A stretch of DNA of 64,000 nucleotides. It comes from Carnegiea gigantea. Taxonomy: Eukaryota > Streptophyta > Magnoliopsida > Caryophyllales > Cactaceae. The translations under genes were made by a program, and so were the position numbers. Below are positions 1-11,244 of this stretch, piece by piece (position 1 is the stretch's first letter; every line of letters begins with the position of its first letter). The notes below the pieces were generated by a model. That model was not told where the DNA came from and did not search any database. It saw only the letters and a list, made by a program, of their open reading frames with translations. The stretch is taken from positions 1 through 64,000 of the forward strand of contig JAKOGI010000825.1 in assembly GCA_029747015.1 (NCBI GenBank), read 5' to 3'.

Positions 1-84
1 AGGTCTATAGGTTTATAGTTTTTTTCTGATTATAATATTTTAGAAGAGCCTTCAAGTCAGACAACCTAAGCTCTAATACCACTT
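1..84 (-). repeat. Leader and primer-binding site of a second E1-family copy
   Basis: This stretch matches the E1 leader at about 8381-8462 (T-rich run, TAATATTTTAG, then the complement of a tRNA-Met primer site reading CTCTAATACCA at 71-81). It lies directly outside the E1 left LTR, where unrelated flank would be expected. Read on the minus strand, the LTR at 85-2391 is therefore followed by a new primer-binding site and must also serve as the 5' LTR of another copy lying to the left of the window. Confidence 0.8.
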
Positions 85-1940
85 TGTAACACCTCGATTT
101 TTCTAATCCCATTTTATTTACTAATATTACCCAACGCAGAAGCAGAAAACCTAAGTGGGGTGTTGCCGCCATATTTCCTTCTTGGAAATACTGGGCTGAG
201 TATCAACCAAAGACATTAATGCACTGTTTAATCTCAAAGTAAGGCGTAAGTTTGAGTCCTTATGATAAATACAACAATGTCCAAACTGAATAACAATCTT
301 TAAAAAAAATGTAATCCAAACTAATTCATTTCAACCAAATATTAGGTACAAGACCTTCCTCTAATTTGTGTCCCCATCCCCATGCTCATGCACTTCACCT
401 AAAAACAAAATATTTGGAAAAGTGATAAATCCGTTAACAACCACCCCTAATAGTCAAAACGCGTACACGAATTTAGACGGTTACCACTAATCTGGCCCAT
501 GTCCATGAACAAGGTGGCACGTGGACACTAACATGCATGCTCCTTTACCTGGGGAAGGCTAGTGGCCTTCAAACAAAACAGAGCATAGCCACTCAGTCCT
601 GCCCATTTATTCAGTTATGTATACATTCACAATTTACATTGATCATTAACTAGAATATAGCCCAACCTGACCCATTCTGATCCAAAAACATTTCATTATC
701 ATTTTTGCAACGAACATTCGAGATAAACTCATGCAATTACCAGCTGAACAATCACTTCAATATAAATCATAGTAAGATCTCATCACACATTTGCCCGGGA
801 AAGGTCCCTCGAGCATCAATTCAAAACACATTCAAACACCTTTCAAGCATACTCACAGGACATGTTTCCAAGGGATATTTATGGGAGTTAGGGTATGATT
901 GTTACCTGCTAGAATACGTCCCCTAAGCTTGAGCTCGGAACATTAGTTGACCTAAAACTATTATCCATAATAGTGTTCTGTTAGCTCCAACTCTTAGCAC
1001 GACTCTCTATGAGCCTGCTATACCCAAATTATTTTTCCTGAGAGTCCTCTTACACCTAATGACCAAATTCAACCATCAAATAAATTTTTAGGAAGCTATA
1101 AATATTAAAAACTCTGCACAAGCTACTACTGTGAGCTTCCCAGTTTATTCCCAGATTTTACCCTCAATTTTCTAGGACTATAACTTTCACTCCTAATGTC
1201 AAAATTTAAGATTGAGCCATTCTAGAAAGGTCAAGCCATGAGCTACAAATTTTCTTCTATATCCATTAGCAAAATCTAAGTTTAATAGGTTCGAATATCA
1301 ACGATTTCCTAAACTCCCCCAGTTACAGTTAGTTTTGCGCAGTCCCGGTATTTTGGCCATAACTTGCTCGTTTTAACTCTAATTCATAAAATTAAAGATT
1401 CCTTGGTTAGATGACTTCCAGTTCCACCATAAAAAATGTTTTCATAATTTTTAGATATTCGAATAATTTCCAGTAAGCCTACGAATTCAGAGGATTTCCT
1501 GGGCGTACTAACAGTGAACATATCACAGTTTTTAACCTTCTTTCCTCCCATAATTCGACCCAAACATCCCCAAATGATGCCTACAATCCTTTTACTCAAC
1601 AATACCATTATTCTTAATTGCTAAAACGATTAAACCGTCCGAGCCATAAGAGGATAACGAGTATTCTACCTTGAAGTGAAGAATAGGAAAGGAAGAACCT
1701 TAGGGTGTTTTAGTTCTCCCACCAAGAGTTCAAATCTGGAAAAAAGAACATCATGAAAGTGCACAACTATCAATTCCACGGCAAAATTTAAGGTTTCTTG
1801 AGGAAAAAAACAATGGAAAATTCAACACACTTGGCTAGGGCTTGAAATACTTACCAAGAAAAACAAAGAGAATGGAAAGAAGGGTAGTGGCGGCCGGCTG
1901 CAGTGCACAAAAGGGGAAGAGAGTGTGTGTGCATGTGGGG

Positions 1941-1976
1941 TGAGAGAGAGAGAGAGAGATAGAGAGAGAGAGAGCG

Positions 1977-2012
<36 letters not shown>
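1941..2012. repeat. (GA)n microsatellite in E1 LTR
   Basis: Long near-perfect GA repeat. The matching part of the other LTR (about 10809-10851) has a shorter GA-rich stretch, so the tract has expanded or shrunk since insertion. The leucine/serine-rich ORF over it on the minus strand is only translated repeat. Confidence 0.95.
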
Positions 2013-2014
<2 letters not shown>

Positions 2015-2272
2015 AAGTAGCGAGAGGGAGGGGGCCGGGAACGGAGAGGGAAAAGAATTTAAATCATTACGGTTTCCTCCTCCCCCCTTGCCCTTTTTTG
2101 TATGGCTGTTATTCTTTTTTTTCTTCGAGATTAGGAATTCGAAGGACTAATATTCCTCTAACTTGGACCGTTCTACTTACCTTCAGGCTATTCTGAGAAA
2201 TTTCCTAAAAATTAAAACACTACAAGCTCAAATATTCTAGGTCGGCTGATATCATAATAATCATAAATAACA

Positions 2273-2274
<2 letters not shown>

Positions 2275-2336
<62 letters not shown>

Positions 2337-2341
2337 ATATA
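2275..2341. repeat. (TA)n microsatellite near the end of the E1 3' LTR
   Basis: Alternating TA followed by TATG variants. The same position of the other LTR carries the tract at 11119-11176, so the tract was part of the LTR at insertion. Confidence 0.95.
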
Positions 2342-2391
2342 TGTATAAAATCTGAAATAATAAATAAATAATTCTTTTTTGGGGTTTCACA

Positions 2392-2405
2392 TTCTACCCC
2401 CTTAA
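2392..2405 (-). other. E1 polypurine tract
   Basis: Read on the minus strand this is TTTAAGGGGGTAGAA, directly before the LTR start TGTGAAACC. A purine run beside the 3' LTR is the plus-strand primer of LTR elements; its position confirms the minus orientation of E1. Confidence 0.85.
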
Positions 2406-2445
2406 AGAAAGTTTTATCCTTGAAACTTTGTACGCAGCTGGTCGT

Positions 2446-4024
2446 TCAAATAAGTGAGGGTATTTGGATCGCTTCTCTTGCTCTGGTTCCCATGTGGCTT
2501 CCGCCATCTCATGATTTGCCCACAGAACATTTACTAGGGGTACTGTCTTTCTACGAAGCTGCTTTTCCCTTCGACCTAGAATGCGAACCGGTTATTCCTA
2601 GTAAGACAAATCTTTCCTCAGTTGTATGGGATCCAGCGTGATAACATGGGATGGGTGAGGGACATACGTGTGTAGCTGTGACACATGGAAAACATTGTGC
2701 ACTTTGGGTAATCCAAGTGGTAGTTCTAGACATTACGGTACGTCCCTGAGTTGTTGAACAATGGGGTACGTCCTGATATATCTAGGGCTAAGCTTGCCCA
2801 TCATGCCAAACCTCATAATGCCTTTGGTTGGAGATACGCGGAGGAAGACTCGCTCCCCTACCTCAAACTCTAAAGGTCTACGCCTTTGACCTGCATAGCT
2901 CTTTTACCGACTCTAAGCCGCTTTCATTTGCTCTTGAATTACCTTGACCTTCTGGGTAGTCGCCTGGATTACTTCTGATCCAATGGTCAGTCATTATCAA
3001 TCTTCTGCCAACATAATGGGGTTCTGCGCTATTGACCATATAGCGCTGCATATGGAGCTATCGCGATGCTGGCATGGTAGCTGTTGTTGTAAGAGAACTT
3101 TATTAGAGCTAATTGCTCATCCCAAGCTTGTTTAAAGTCTAACACGCACACCCGAAGCATATCTTCTAGGGTTTGAATTGTTCTCTCAGTCTGCCCGTCC
3201 ATGGCTGGATAAAAGGTTGTACTAAAATGTAACAATATTCCAAACACCTTCTGCAGCTTCTATCACAATCTGGATTGGAATCTAGTGTACCGGTCTAACA
3301 CTATAGAGCTCAGTACACCATGCAATCATACTATCTTCTCTGGATAGGCTCGGGCCAATTGGTCTATGGTCCATGTGTTTCTTATGGCTATGAAGTGAGC
3401 CGTCTTCATGAGTCGATCCATGATGACCTATATCTCATTGTTCTTCCTCTAGGTGGGTGGTAGGCCTACTATAAAGTCCATGGAGACCAAGTCCCATTTT
3501 CACTCAGGAATTTCTAAGGGTTGTAAGAGTCCTGCAGGACTTTGGTGCTCCGCTTTACTTGCTGACACGTTAGACATTTCGTCACACAATCCGCCACCTC
3601 TCGTTTCATATTAATCCACCGGAAAGTTCGTTTCAAGTATTTATATAACTTGTTCCCACCAGGGTGAACAAAATGTGAGGTGTTATGTCCCTCATCTAGG
3701 ATTTTCCACTTGAGTTCCTCTATGACGGGAACGCATACCCAATTCTGGAACCTTAGCGTTCCATTCTCGTGAATCAAGAAACTAGGTTTCTTTCCTGCCG
3801 ATGCCTCCATCTTAATCCTATCTAACTACAAGTCTGTGCTCTGAATGGCTTGAATTTCCTCAATGAGGGTAGGTTGTACCTCCATGGTATATAGTATAGT
3901 TCTGATTTCCTTTGCAACCATGTTAAGCTCCAGTTTCTTAAAAACCTCGCACAAATCCCTGGATAATGCCAACAAGCTATTGACAGTTGGGTATGACCTA
4001 CGACTTAATACATCTGCTACTATA
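2446..4024 (-). pseudogene. E1 pol, C-terminal part: integrase and chromodomain (broken)
   Basis: Minus-strand fragments in several frames. The zinc-binding domain (3514-3810) shows the HHCC pattern ending CVTKCLTCQ. The catalytic core keeps the first aspartate region (VSMDFI, near 3480), the second (LDRYTRF, near 3290) and the glutamate region (DGQTERTIQTLEDMLR, near 3190), but lies in more than one frame. The C-terminus, near 2446-2530, reads NHEMAEATWEPEQ followed by a stop, the signature of a chromodomain. Integrase inserts the cDNA, and the chromodomain in this lineage is thought to guide insertion to chromatin marks. Non-functional as it stands. Confidence 0.85.
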
Positions 4025-5850
4025 TTAGTCTTTCCGGGGCAGTATTGGAAGTTTATATTGGAAGTTTATATCAGTGAAGATCTCGTAGTGCGCCCTGTAT
4101 AAGTAGTGTCTCCAAATTTTTAATGCGACCACTATTGCTGCTAGCGCCAAGTCATGAGTCAAATAGAAATGCTCATGAGTCTTTAGTTGTCGCGAGGCAT
4201 CGGCTGTGACACGGTCATCCTGCATCAACACACACCCCAATCCGTTTCTGGACGCGTCAGTATACACGATGGAGTTCCTGTCGTTGGTGGGTAAGGCCAA
4301 TATAGGCACATTGGTTTCTTCTTAAGTTCTTGGAAAGTTTCCTCGCATCGATCTGTCCACTCATACTTGGTAACCTTCCATTTCAAATTGGTGACGGGAG
4401 TGGTGATCTTCGAGAAGTTCTAAACAAACTTACGATAATGCCCTGCCAAACCCAAAATGCTTCTCACCTCCGTCGCATTCTTAGGTCTTGGATACTTCGT
4501 TATGGCCTCTATCTTCTAAGGATCTACAGATACTCCCTCATTAGACACTACATGCCCAAAAAATGCCACCTGCACCAACCAAAACTCACACTTTTTAAGC
4601 ATTGCATACAACTCATTCTCCCTTAGCACTTTTAGGACAGTCATCAAATGGTGGCTATGTTCTTTTGGGGTCCTTAAATATATCAATATATCGTCTATAA
4701 GTACTGCCACAAACTGATCCAAGTAAGGTGTGGAGACCATATTCATGAGATCCATAAATGCTGCTGGAGCGTTAGAAAGCCCAAAAGCATCACTACAAAT
4801 TCATAATGTCCATATTAGGTGCAGAATGCAGTCTTGGGTATGTCCTCCTCCTTGATCCGAAGTTGGTGATACCCCGAATAAAGGGCTATCTTAGAAAAGG
4901 TCCCCGCACCTTTAAGTTGGTCAAAGAGATCGTTTATCCTGGGCAAAGGGTCACGGTTCTTGACTGTTATTTTGTTTAACTCTTTATAATCTATGCACAA
5001 TCTTAGGATTCCGTCCTTCTTTTTCACAAACAACACAGGGGCTCCCCATAGGGACGAGCTGGACCGGATATAAACCTTTTTTAACATCTCATGATTGAGT
5101 TTTGACTCCTTAAGTTTAGCTATTGCCATCTGATAAGGTGCCTTATAGATAGGCATTGCCCTTGGTACTAAATCAATGCAAAATTCCATCTCTCTAAGGG
5201 GTGGCATGCTAGGGATCTCCTGCGGAAAATATCCGGGAATTCTTAAACAACTAGACTGTCCTGGAGGGATGGCTTAGCGGCCTCGGTTTCCACTGCATTG
5301 CATAGAAATCCTTTGCATCCTCGTCCTAATATAGCTTGTGGGCATTCATTATGGTGATAAGTTTTATTCCACCCTCGAGACCTTCCCTTTGTGAACTATT
5401 TTCTCTTTGTTGGGCCCCTTAGAGTGATTCTTTGTTTTGGCTAATTTATTTGGGCCTGATATTTCGCTCACCAGTCCATCCTCAAAATGACACCGAAATC
5501 AGTTAACTCAAACTTATAGAGGTCCGCCCGAAGCTTGTGTTCATACATCTGGATGGGGCAATCCTCATACAATTTCTCACATTTCACGGTCTTCTCATCA
5601 GGGAGAATTACAGACAGTAGAGGGCGTATATGCATTGGAACTAGTGCTAGTGTCTCAACCAGCTTGACAGAAATAAAGGAATACATAGCACCGGAATAAA
5701 ACAAGACATCTATCGATTGAGTTTGGATAAAGAATGTACCAGTTACCATGTTTCGGGCATCCTCTACTTTCTCCCTGTGCATCACGTAAATTCTGCCCCC
5801 GGTGTTTCGCGGTGGTTGATTAAGGGAGTCTCGCCTGGTTCTGGTGAGGT
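4025..5850 (-). pseudogene. E1 pol, N-terminal part: protease, RT and RNase H (broken)
   Basis: Protease: a 194-codon open stretch (5468-6052) contains LFYSGAMYSFIS where the family has LFDSGA, so the catalytic Asp is Tyr (codon 5698-5696). RT: 4815-5207 carries FVKKKDG and [12 protein letters not shown], but the first catalytic motif reads [12 protein letters not shown], with Ala for Asp; 4516-4755 carries the second motif VLIDDILIY. RNase H: 4025-4309 has [11 protein letters not shown] and IFTD, with its key aspartates. The pieces lie in different frames, and two active sites are lost, so the enzyme is dead even ignoring frameshifts. Confidence 0.88.
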
Positions 5851-6944
5851 GCTTGGGTTTGATAGTTCGGGTTGGCCGCCTGCCTATCCTTATTCTGGGA
5901 GTGCTACTGGGGCTGTTGTCGCCCATGACCCTGACTGTTAGGAGGTGGAGGATATTGGTAATCCCGCACCTGGAGCTGAGGACTCCCACAGCGGTAGCAC
6001 CTCTTAACTGTACGACATTCCTGGGCATAATGTCCTCGCTTGCCAGAGCCATTGCAGGTCACCCTAGGCCGAGTGTTGGTTTGCTAGCCTCCATGTCTAT
6101 TGTTGATATGGTAGTGGTCCCTAGGAGGCCTCTTGTATGGGCCTTGAGAGTGGACGTTTTCTCGCTGATCCACCTTTCTCTTGTTCCCGTGCTGCTCATT
6201 GTAATAGTCATTCTTTTCCTGCATTGCCCTTTCCACATTCATCGTAGTGTCATATAGGTTCTCGTAGGAGTTGTACTGACGCATAGACATCCTTTAGTTA
6301 ATGTTTGGATTGATCTTAGCCTCAAAATGATTCATCCTTAGCTTTTGATCAACTACAAAGGCCAGGGCTAAATAGGAGAGTTCCATAAATTTGGAGGTAT
6401 ACTCCAATACGCTCATCCCCCCTTGTTGCAGTTGCATGAATTCATTCTTCTTGGCCTTCTGAAGGGACAAGGGTAGAAGCGGTCCTTCATCAGCTCCTAA
6501 AATATTTTTTAGTTGAACCCAGGGTCATACTATCTCTCGTACGGTCATCCAACATAGGTCGGCTCTGTCCTTAAGGTAGAGCACTGTAAATCCTACCCTC
6601 CACTCCTCGGGGCAGTTGAGGGCATCAAACAACTTCTCCGTACCCTGAATCTAATCCTTGATGGCCTTGGGGTTGGGAGCACTATCATAGACCGATGAGT
6701 TATGACTAGCGAGTCTCTTAAATATATAGGAGTTGTCCTCCTTAGTCTTTCTCTCTTTGGCCTCCATTTTCTGTAAGTGTTCATTCTGTCACTGTAGTTG
6801 TTCCCTTTATTTCTGCAGTAGCTCCAACAGTAACAGATTGGTAAGGTCTACTCCTATTGGCCAATTGGTTTCGTCCACCTGACTGTGGGACCCATTGTCA
6901 TTCCTAGGGCGAAGGGTTTCTACTCATTCTCTCAGGCTAGCCAT
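5851..6944 (-). pseudogene. E1 gag (broken)
   Basis: The likely start is an ATG at 6944 (MASLRE, then an in-frame stop). Further on the minus strand reads NPKAIKD, stop, IQGTEKLFDALNCPEEWRVGF, a typical plant Ty3 Gag capsid segment in which a Trp codon has become TAG. The nucleocapsid near 6010-6055 reads CNGSGKRGHYAQEC, a CCHC knuckle with its second Cys replaced by Ser, followed by CYRCGS. Gag forms the virus-like particle and binds the element RNA. At least two stops and one frameshift (between the knuckle and the protease) prevent expression. Confidence 0.82.
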
Positions 6945-7448
6945 GGGGATGTCCAGGTTCACACGGGGCCTTAGAGTGGGGTCGGATTCGGTCTAAGATT
7001 CAACATTGTTCCCTGGTATCCTGCATGGGAAACAAGGTAAGTTTAGTTACTTCCCTAATAGTTCACAACACGCGTGCTACTATACTTTAGTAAGACATCT
7101 TATGCGACATCATTATACACAACAAATATACAATTTTGTTCACAGTCGCATTCACTTGCCACGCTTACGTGGCCCAGTTTCATCTTCAAATGTCCCATAC
7201 ACATCTCATTAACAATAGCAACATTTACATATAAGTACATATATAACGTAAGTTCAGAATTCTCAGCCAATCATAACAAACAGTTGTATCCAGGTAACTA
7301 AATAAAGTTTCTAATGTATAGATTTGAAGTAGTAACTGTTCCACACACCAATACTATGATTACATATGCACTTTAACAAAACTTCCTAGTCTATACTAGC
7401 CACCAAAAAGGAAAGATAAAAACAGTACAGTCTTTAAAAGCAAAACTT

Positions 7449-7982
7449 CTAACAAACTTTTAGCATCTGCTGCTTAAGGGCATCCATTAGGCAGGTACCA
7501 TGACACATCCAACCACACCTTTCCCGCTTCCAGCGGGTAATCTTAGGCTTCAGTTCTTCCTCAACTGAGTCCTCTTGTAGGTCTTCCTCTACTTGATGCT
7601 CTTCTACAGGGTCGTCCTCTTCTAAGGGCTCTTCCTCGGGGTCCTCTTCTGGTTCTTCCTCTTCCATAGGGTCTTTCTCAGGATCATCCTCATTTAAGGG
7701 TTCCTCTCTAGGGTGCTTTTTTGGGTCTTTCGCTTCTATAGGGTCTTCCTCGGGATCATCCTCATCTAAGGGTTCCTCTTGAGGGCCTTCCTCCTCAACA
7801 GGTTCCTCTCTCAGTTCCCCCTCCTCTTCCACAAGGTCATTTCCCCCTACAAACTCTTCCTCTTTAGTAGCTTCCCCCATTGGGCGTGGTGGGGTCTCAT
7901 CCTCAATATCAGGGGTAGGAGGTTGATCATAGGGGCCCGCATCTATTAGATAGTCCACTAGCCATGCTAGGTTCATTCCCAT
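7449..7982 (-). CDS. E1 acidic 5' ORF (177 aa), upstream of gag
   Basis: An open frame of 177 codons on the element's coding strand, between leader and gag. The middle is a run of acidic Glu/Asp-Pro repeats (units such as EEPLDEDDPEEDP); the end is basic and Cys-containing (ITRWKRERCGWMCHG). The same frame continues upstream past one TAG for at least 25 codons (ELHSKTRLFSFYKRCCLCD), so the ORF was probably longer and joined to the 71-codon ORF at 8087-8302 by a frameshift. I do not recognise a family. It is unusually intact compared with gag and pol, though low-complexity repeats can stay open by chance. No function is assigned. Confidence 0.5.
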   Translation of the reverse strand: MGMNLAWLVDYLIDAGPYDQPPTPDIEDETPPRPMGEATKEEEFVGGNDLVEEEGELREEPVEEEGPQEEPLDEDDPEEDPIEAKDPKKHPREEPLNEDDPEKDPMEEEEPEEDPEEEPLEEDDPVEEHQVEEDLQEDSVEEELKPKITRWKRERCGWMCHGTCLMDALKQQMLKVC

Positions 7983-8086
7983 AGGTTCCTAGTCACACAA
8001 GCAACACCTTTTGTAGAAACTAAACAATCTAGTCTTGGAGTGAAGCTCATTAATCCTATAATGCCACATTGGATCACACAAGAGGG

Positions 8087-8302
8087 TTAGGAGAAAGACA
8101 GGGCATGATTGCTCCCAAACCTTAAGCAGTCATTTGGTATCTCCTCTAGTCTCCCATGTATCAAAGCCTCAATTCGTTCTAAGTGGCTAGCTAGACCAAC
8201 CCTAGATCTCTTTTCCATCCTCCGATAGTGGCAATGACGACCCATGCAACCACAATGACGGGTCCTATTCATCCTATGCATTAACAAGTCCAAATCAGAC
8301 AC
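8087..8302 (-). pseudogene. E1 5' ORF, N-terminal fragment (71 aa)
   Basis: Begins MSDLDLLMHRMNRTRHCGCM, with a Cys/His cluster (CGCMGRHCHYRR), followed by a helical-looking segment HLERIEALIHGRLEEIPND. It lies between the primer site and the acidic ORF, on the same strand but in another frame, and is probably the N-terminal part of the same ancestral 5' protein. No known domain is recognised. Confidence 0.4.
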
Positions 8303-8447
8303 ACGCCTTGAAGTAAGTAAGCATATACAGACATGCCCCTTTTGTCATCCTACACTCACGCTTCATGTAGTCCTTTGGTCTACAGGTTTTTATTTTTTTT
8401 TTTCTAATTATAATATTTTAGGTGAGCCTCCAAGTGAGTCAACTTGA

Positions 8448-8459
8448 GCTCTGATACCA
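8448..8459 (-). other. E1 primer-binding site (tRNA-Met)
   Basis: Minus-strand TGGTATCAGAGC, the standard complement of the 3' end of plant initiator tRNA-Met, three bases inside the 5' LTR. It marks where minus-strand cDNA synthesis begins. Confidence 0.92.
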
Positions 8460-9196
8460 CTTTGTAACACCCTGATTTTTCTAATCTCTTTTTACTTACT
8501 AGTATTACCCTACGTGGCAGCGAAAAACCTAAGTAGGGTGTTATCGCCGTATTTCCTTCTTGGAAATACCTGACTGAGTATCAACCAAATACATTATTGC
8601 ACTATTTAATATCAAATTAAGGCATAAGTTCAAGTCCTGATGACAAATGCAACAATTTCCAAACTGAATAACAATCTTTAAAACAAATGTAATCCAAAAC
8701 TAATTCATTTCAACTAAATATTAGGTAACGAGAACTTGCTCTAATTTGTGTTCCCATCCCCATGCTCATGCACTTTACCTGAAAACAAAACATCATGAAA
8801 AGTGATAAACTCAGTAACAACCACAACTAGCAGTCAAAACCCGGACATAAATTCATTTCAAACCATTTTATGAGTGGGGGAACAAATACGCAGTTCTAAG
8901 TACTTACGTATTCTCAACATGAACGTGTAACAATCCCAGTCCCACTTATTCAGTTTCAAGATAAAAGCGGCAAGTGACTTCACGGGGTCTCATGACCTGC
9001 ATTTAGGTTTAATGCAGCCGCTTAACCATATCCAGGCCTATCGTCAATTTGGACAGTTATCGCTAACCTGGCTTCGTCCATCCATAGGGTGGCATGTGGC
9101 CACTAACATACATGCACTTTTACCGGGGAAGGCTAGTGGCTTTCAAACAAAATAGGAGCATAGCTACTCAGTCCTGCCCATTTATTCAGTTACTTA

Positions 9197-9470
9197 GGCC
9201 ATGTTCTTTTCAATGGGAAATGATGGGTGTGGGATGGGTGAGTGTGGGAAAGGGAGGGAAGGAGTGGGTGAGAGCGGGCAGGAGTTGAAAGGAGTTGAAT
9301 GAAAAGGGGAGTTGAATGAAGGAGTGTGGGAAAGGGGGGAAGGAGTGGATGAGAGTAGGAAGGAGTGGTATTTTTGTTTGAGTGTGGGAAAGAGTGGGAG
9401 GGGGAAGAAGGAGTGGGTGGGTGTGGGAAAGAGTGGGTTGGGTTCATTAAACCACGAAAAGAACAGGGCC
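9197..9470. mobile_element. Small inverted-repeat element (Tourist/Harbinger-like MITE)
   Basis: Absent from the matching position of the other E1 LTR (near 616-620). The left end reads GGCCATGTTCTTTTC and the right end, reverse complemented, GGCCCTGTTCTTTTCG, giving inverted ends of about 15 bases with one mismatch. It is flanked by TTA and TTG, a plausible 3-bp TTA duplication with one change. The GGCC..TGTTC end and 3-bp target are typical of Tourist-like (PIF/Harbinger) elements. The interior is a purine-rich string of GGGAGTGGG-like repeats with no coding capacity. Confidence 0.65.
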
Positions 9471-11112
9471 TTGTACATTCACAATTTACATCGATCTTTA
9501 ACTAGAATATAGCCCAGCCTAACCCATTCTGATGCAAAAACATTTCATTATTATTTTTGCAGTGAAAATTTAAGATAAACTCATGCAGTTACCAGTTGAA
9601 CAATCACTTCAATATAAATCATAGCAAGACCTCATCACACATTTACCCAGGAAAGATCCCTCGAGAATCAATTCAGAACACATTCAAACACCTTTCAAGC
9701 ATACTCACAGGACATGTTTCCAAGGGATGTTCGGGGGAGTTATGACATGATTGTTACCTGCTAGGATACGTCACCTAAGCTTGAGATCGGAATGCTAGTT
9801 AACCTAAAACAATTACCCATAATAGTGTTCTGTTAGTTCTAACTCTTGGCCCGACACTTTATGAGCCCGCTATACCCAAATAGTTTTTCCTAAGAGTCCT
9901 CTTACACCCAACAACCAAATCCGACCATCAAATAAATATCTAGGAAGCTACAAATATTAAAAACTCCGCACAAGCTACTACTTTGAACTTCCTAGTTTAT
10001 TCCTAGATTTTACCCCCAACTTTCTGAGACCATAACTTTCACTCCTGATGTCAAAATTTTAATATTAAGCCCATTCTAGAAAGGCTAAGCTAGGAGCTAC
10101 AACTTTTCTTTTATGAGCATTAGCAGAATCTGAGTTAATCGGTTCGAATATCAATGATTTCCTAAACTATCTTAGTTACAGTCAGTTTTGCGCAATCTTT
10201 GTATTTTGGCCATAACTTGCTCGTTTTAACTTTGATTCATAAAATTAAAATTTTCTTGGTTAGAGGACTTCTATATCTACCATAAAAAGTGTTTCCGTAA
10301 TTTTTAGAGATCCCAATTATTGGTAGTAAGCCTACGAAGTCAGATGCTTTGCTTGACATAGTAACAGTGAAGATATCACAGTTTTTAACCTTCTTTCCTC
10401 CCATAACTCGGCCCAAACCTCACCAAATGATGCCTATAATCCTGATGTTCAATAATAACATTATTTTTAATTGCTAAAACAATTAAACCATCCAAGCCAT
10501 AAGAGTATAAATGAGTATTCTTCCTTGAAGTGAAGAATAGTGGAATGGAAGAACCTTAGGGTGTTTTAGTTCTCCCACCAATAGTTCAAATCTAAAGGAA
10601 AAAAAAACATCATGGGAGTGTGCAACTATTAATTCCATGGCCAAGTTTAAGGTTTCTTGAGGAAAAAAAATAATGAAAAATCTAACAAACTTGGTTACGG
10701 TTTGAAATACTTACCAAGAAAAACAAAGAGGATGGAGAGAGGGAGAGAAGGGCGGCGGTGGCCAGCTGCAGGGCACAGAAGGGGGAGAGATAGAGAGTGT
10801 GTGTGGGGTAAGAGAGAGAGAGATAGAGAGAGAAAGAGAGCTCGGTAGAGAGAGAAAGGGGGTCTTAGGGTGAGAGGGAAAGGGACAGGAAGGGAGAGGG
10901 AAAAAGAATTTAAGTCATTAGGGTTTCTTCCTGCCCACCTGTGCCCTCTTTTGTATGGCTGTTATTCTTTTTTTTCTTCAAGAATAGGAATTTGAAAGAC
11001 TAATATTCCTCTGATTTAGACCGTTCAACTAACCTTCAGGCTATTCTGCTAAATTTTCTAAAAATTAAAACCCTACAAGCTCAAGCATTCTAGGTCGGCT
11101 AATATTATAATA

Positions 11113-11118
<6 letters not shown>

Positions 11119-11176
<58 letters not shown>
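11119..11176. repeat. (TA)n microsatellite in E1 5' LTR
   Basis: Alternating TA at the same LTR position as 2275-2341. Confidence 0.95.
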
Positions 11177-11178
<2 letters not shown>

Positions 11179-11244
11179 ATACATACATACATATATACAC
11201 ACAATCAAAATAACAAATAAAAAATCTTTTTTCAGTGTTTCACA

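Larger units (their letters stand above)
85..2391 (-). repeat. E1 3' LTR (shared with the copy to the left)
   Basis: On the plus strand it begins TGTAACACC and ends GGGTTTCACA, matching 8463-11244 along most of its length. It lacks about 190 bases present in the other LTR near 8850-9045, and lacks the inverted-repeat element at 9197-9470. It contains a (GA)n tract at 1941-2012 and a (TA)n tract at 2275-2341. Confidence 0.9.
85..11244 (-). mobile_element. E1: degraded Tekay/Del-like chromovirus (Ty3/gypsy)
   Basis: An LTR retrotransposon in minus orientation: 5' LTR at 8463-11244, tRNA-Met primer site, two 5' ORF fragments, gag, then protease, RT, RNase H, integrase and chromodomain, polypurine tract, and 3' LTR at 85-2391. 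The domain order, the chromodomain at the integrase C-terminus, LTRs over 2 kb and RT wording such as [13 protein letters not shown] fit the Tekay/Del clade. The two LTRs differ at roughly one base in eight in the first 265 bases compared by eye, so the copy is old. No target-site duplication can be tested because the left side abuts another copy. Every polyprotein domain is broken by stops or frameshifts. Confidence 0.9.
8463..11244 (-). repeat. E1 5' LTR
   Basis: Plus-strand start TGTAACACCC and end GTGTTTCACA match the left LTR. It is longer (about 2.78 kb) because of a segment around 8850-9045 and the inverted-repeat element at 9197-9470. It contains a GA-rich stretch (about 10809-10851) and (TA)n at 11119-11176. 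Confidence 0.9.

Noticed and set aside
1822..2016. Minus-strand ORF rich in Leu-Ser repeats
   Set aside because: Translation of the (GA)n microsatellite, not a gene.
9190..9512. Overlapping ORFs on both strands rich in Pro/Ser/His or Gly/Val
   Set aside because: They translate the purine-string MITE in several frames; no codon structure or family match.
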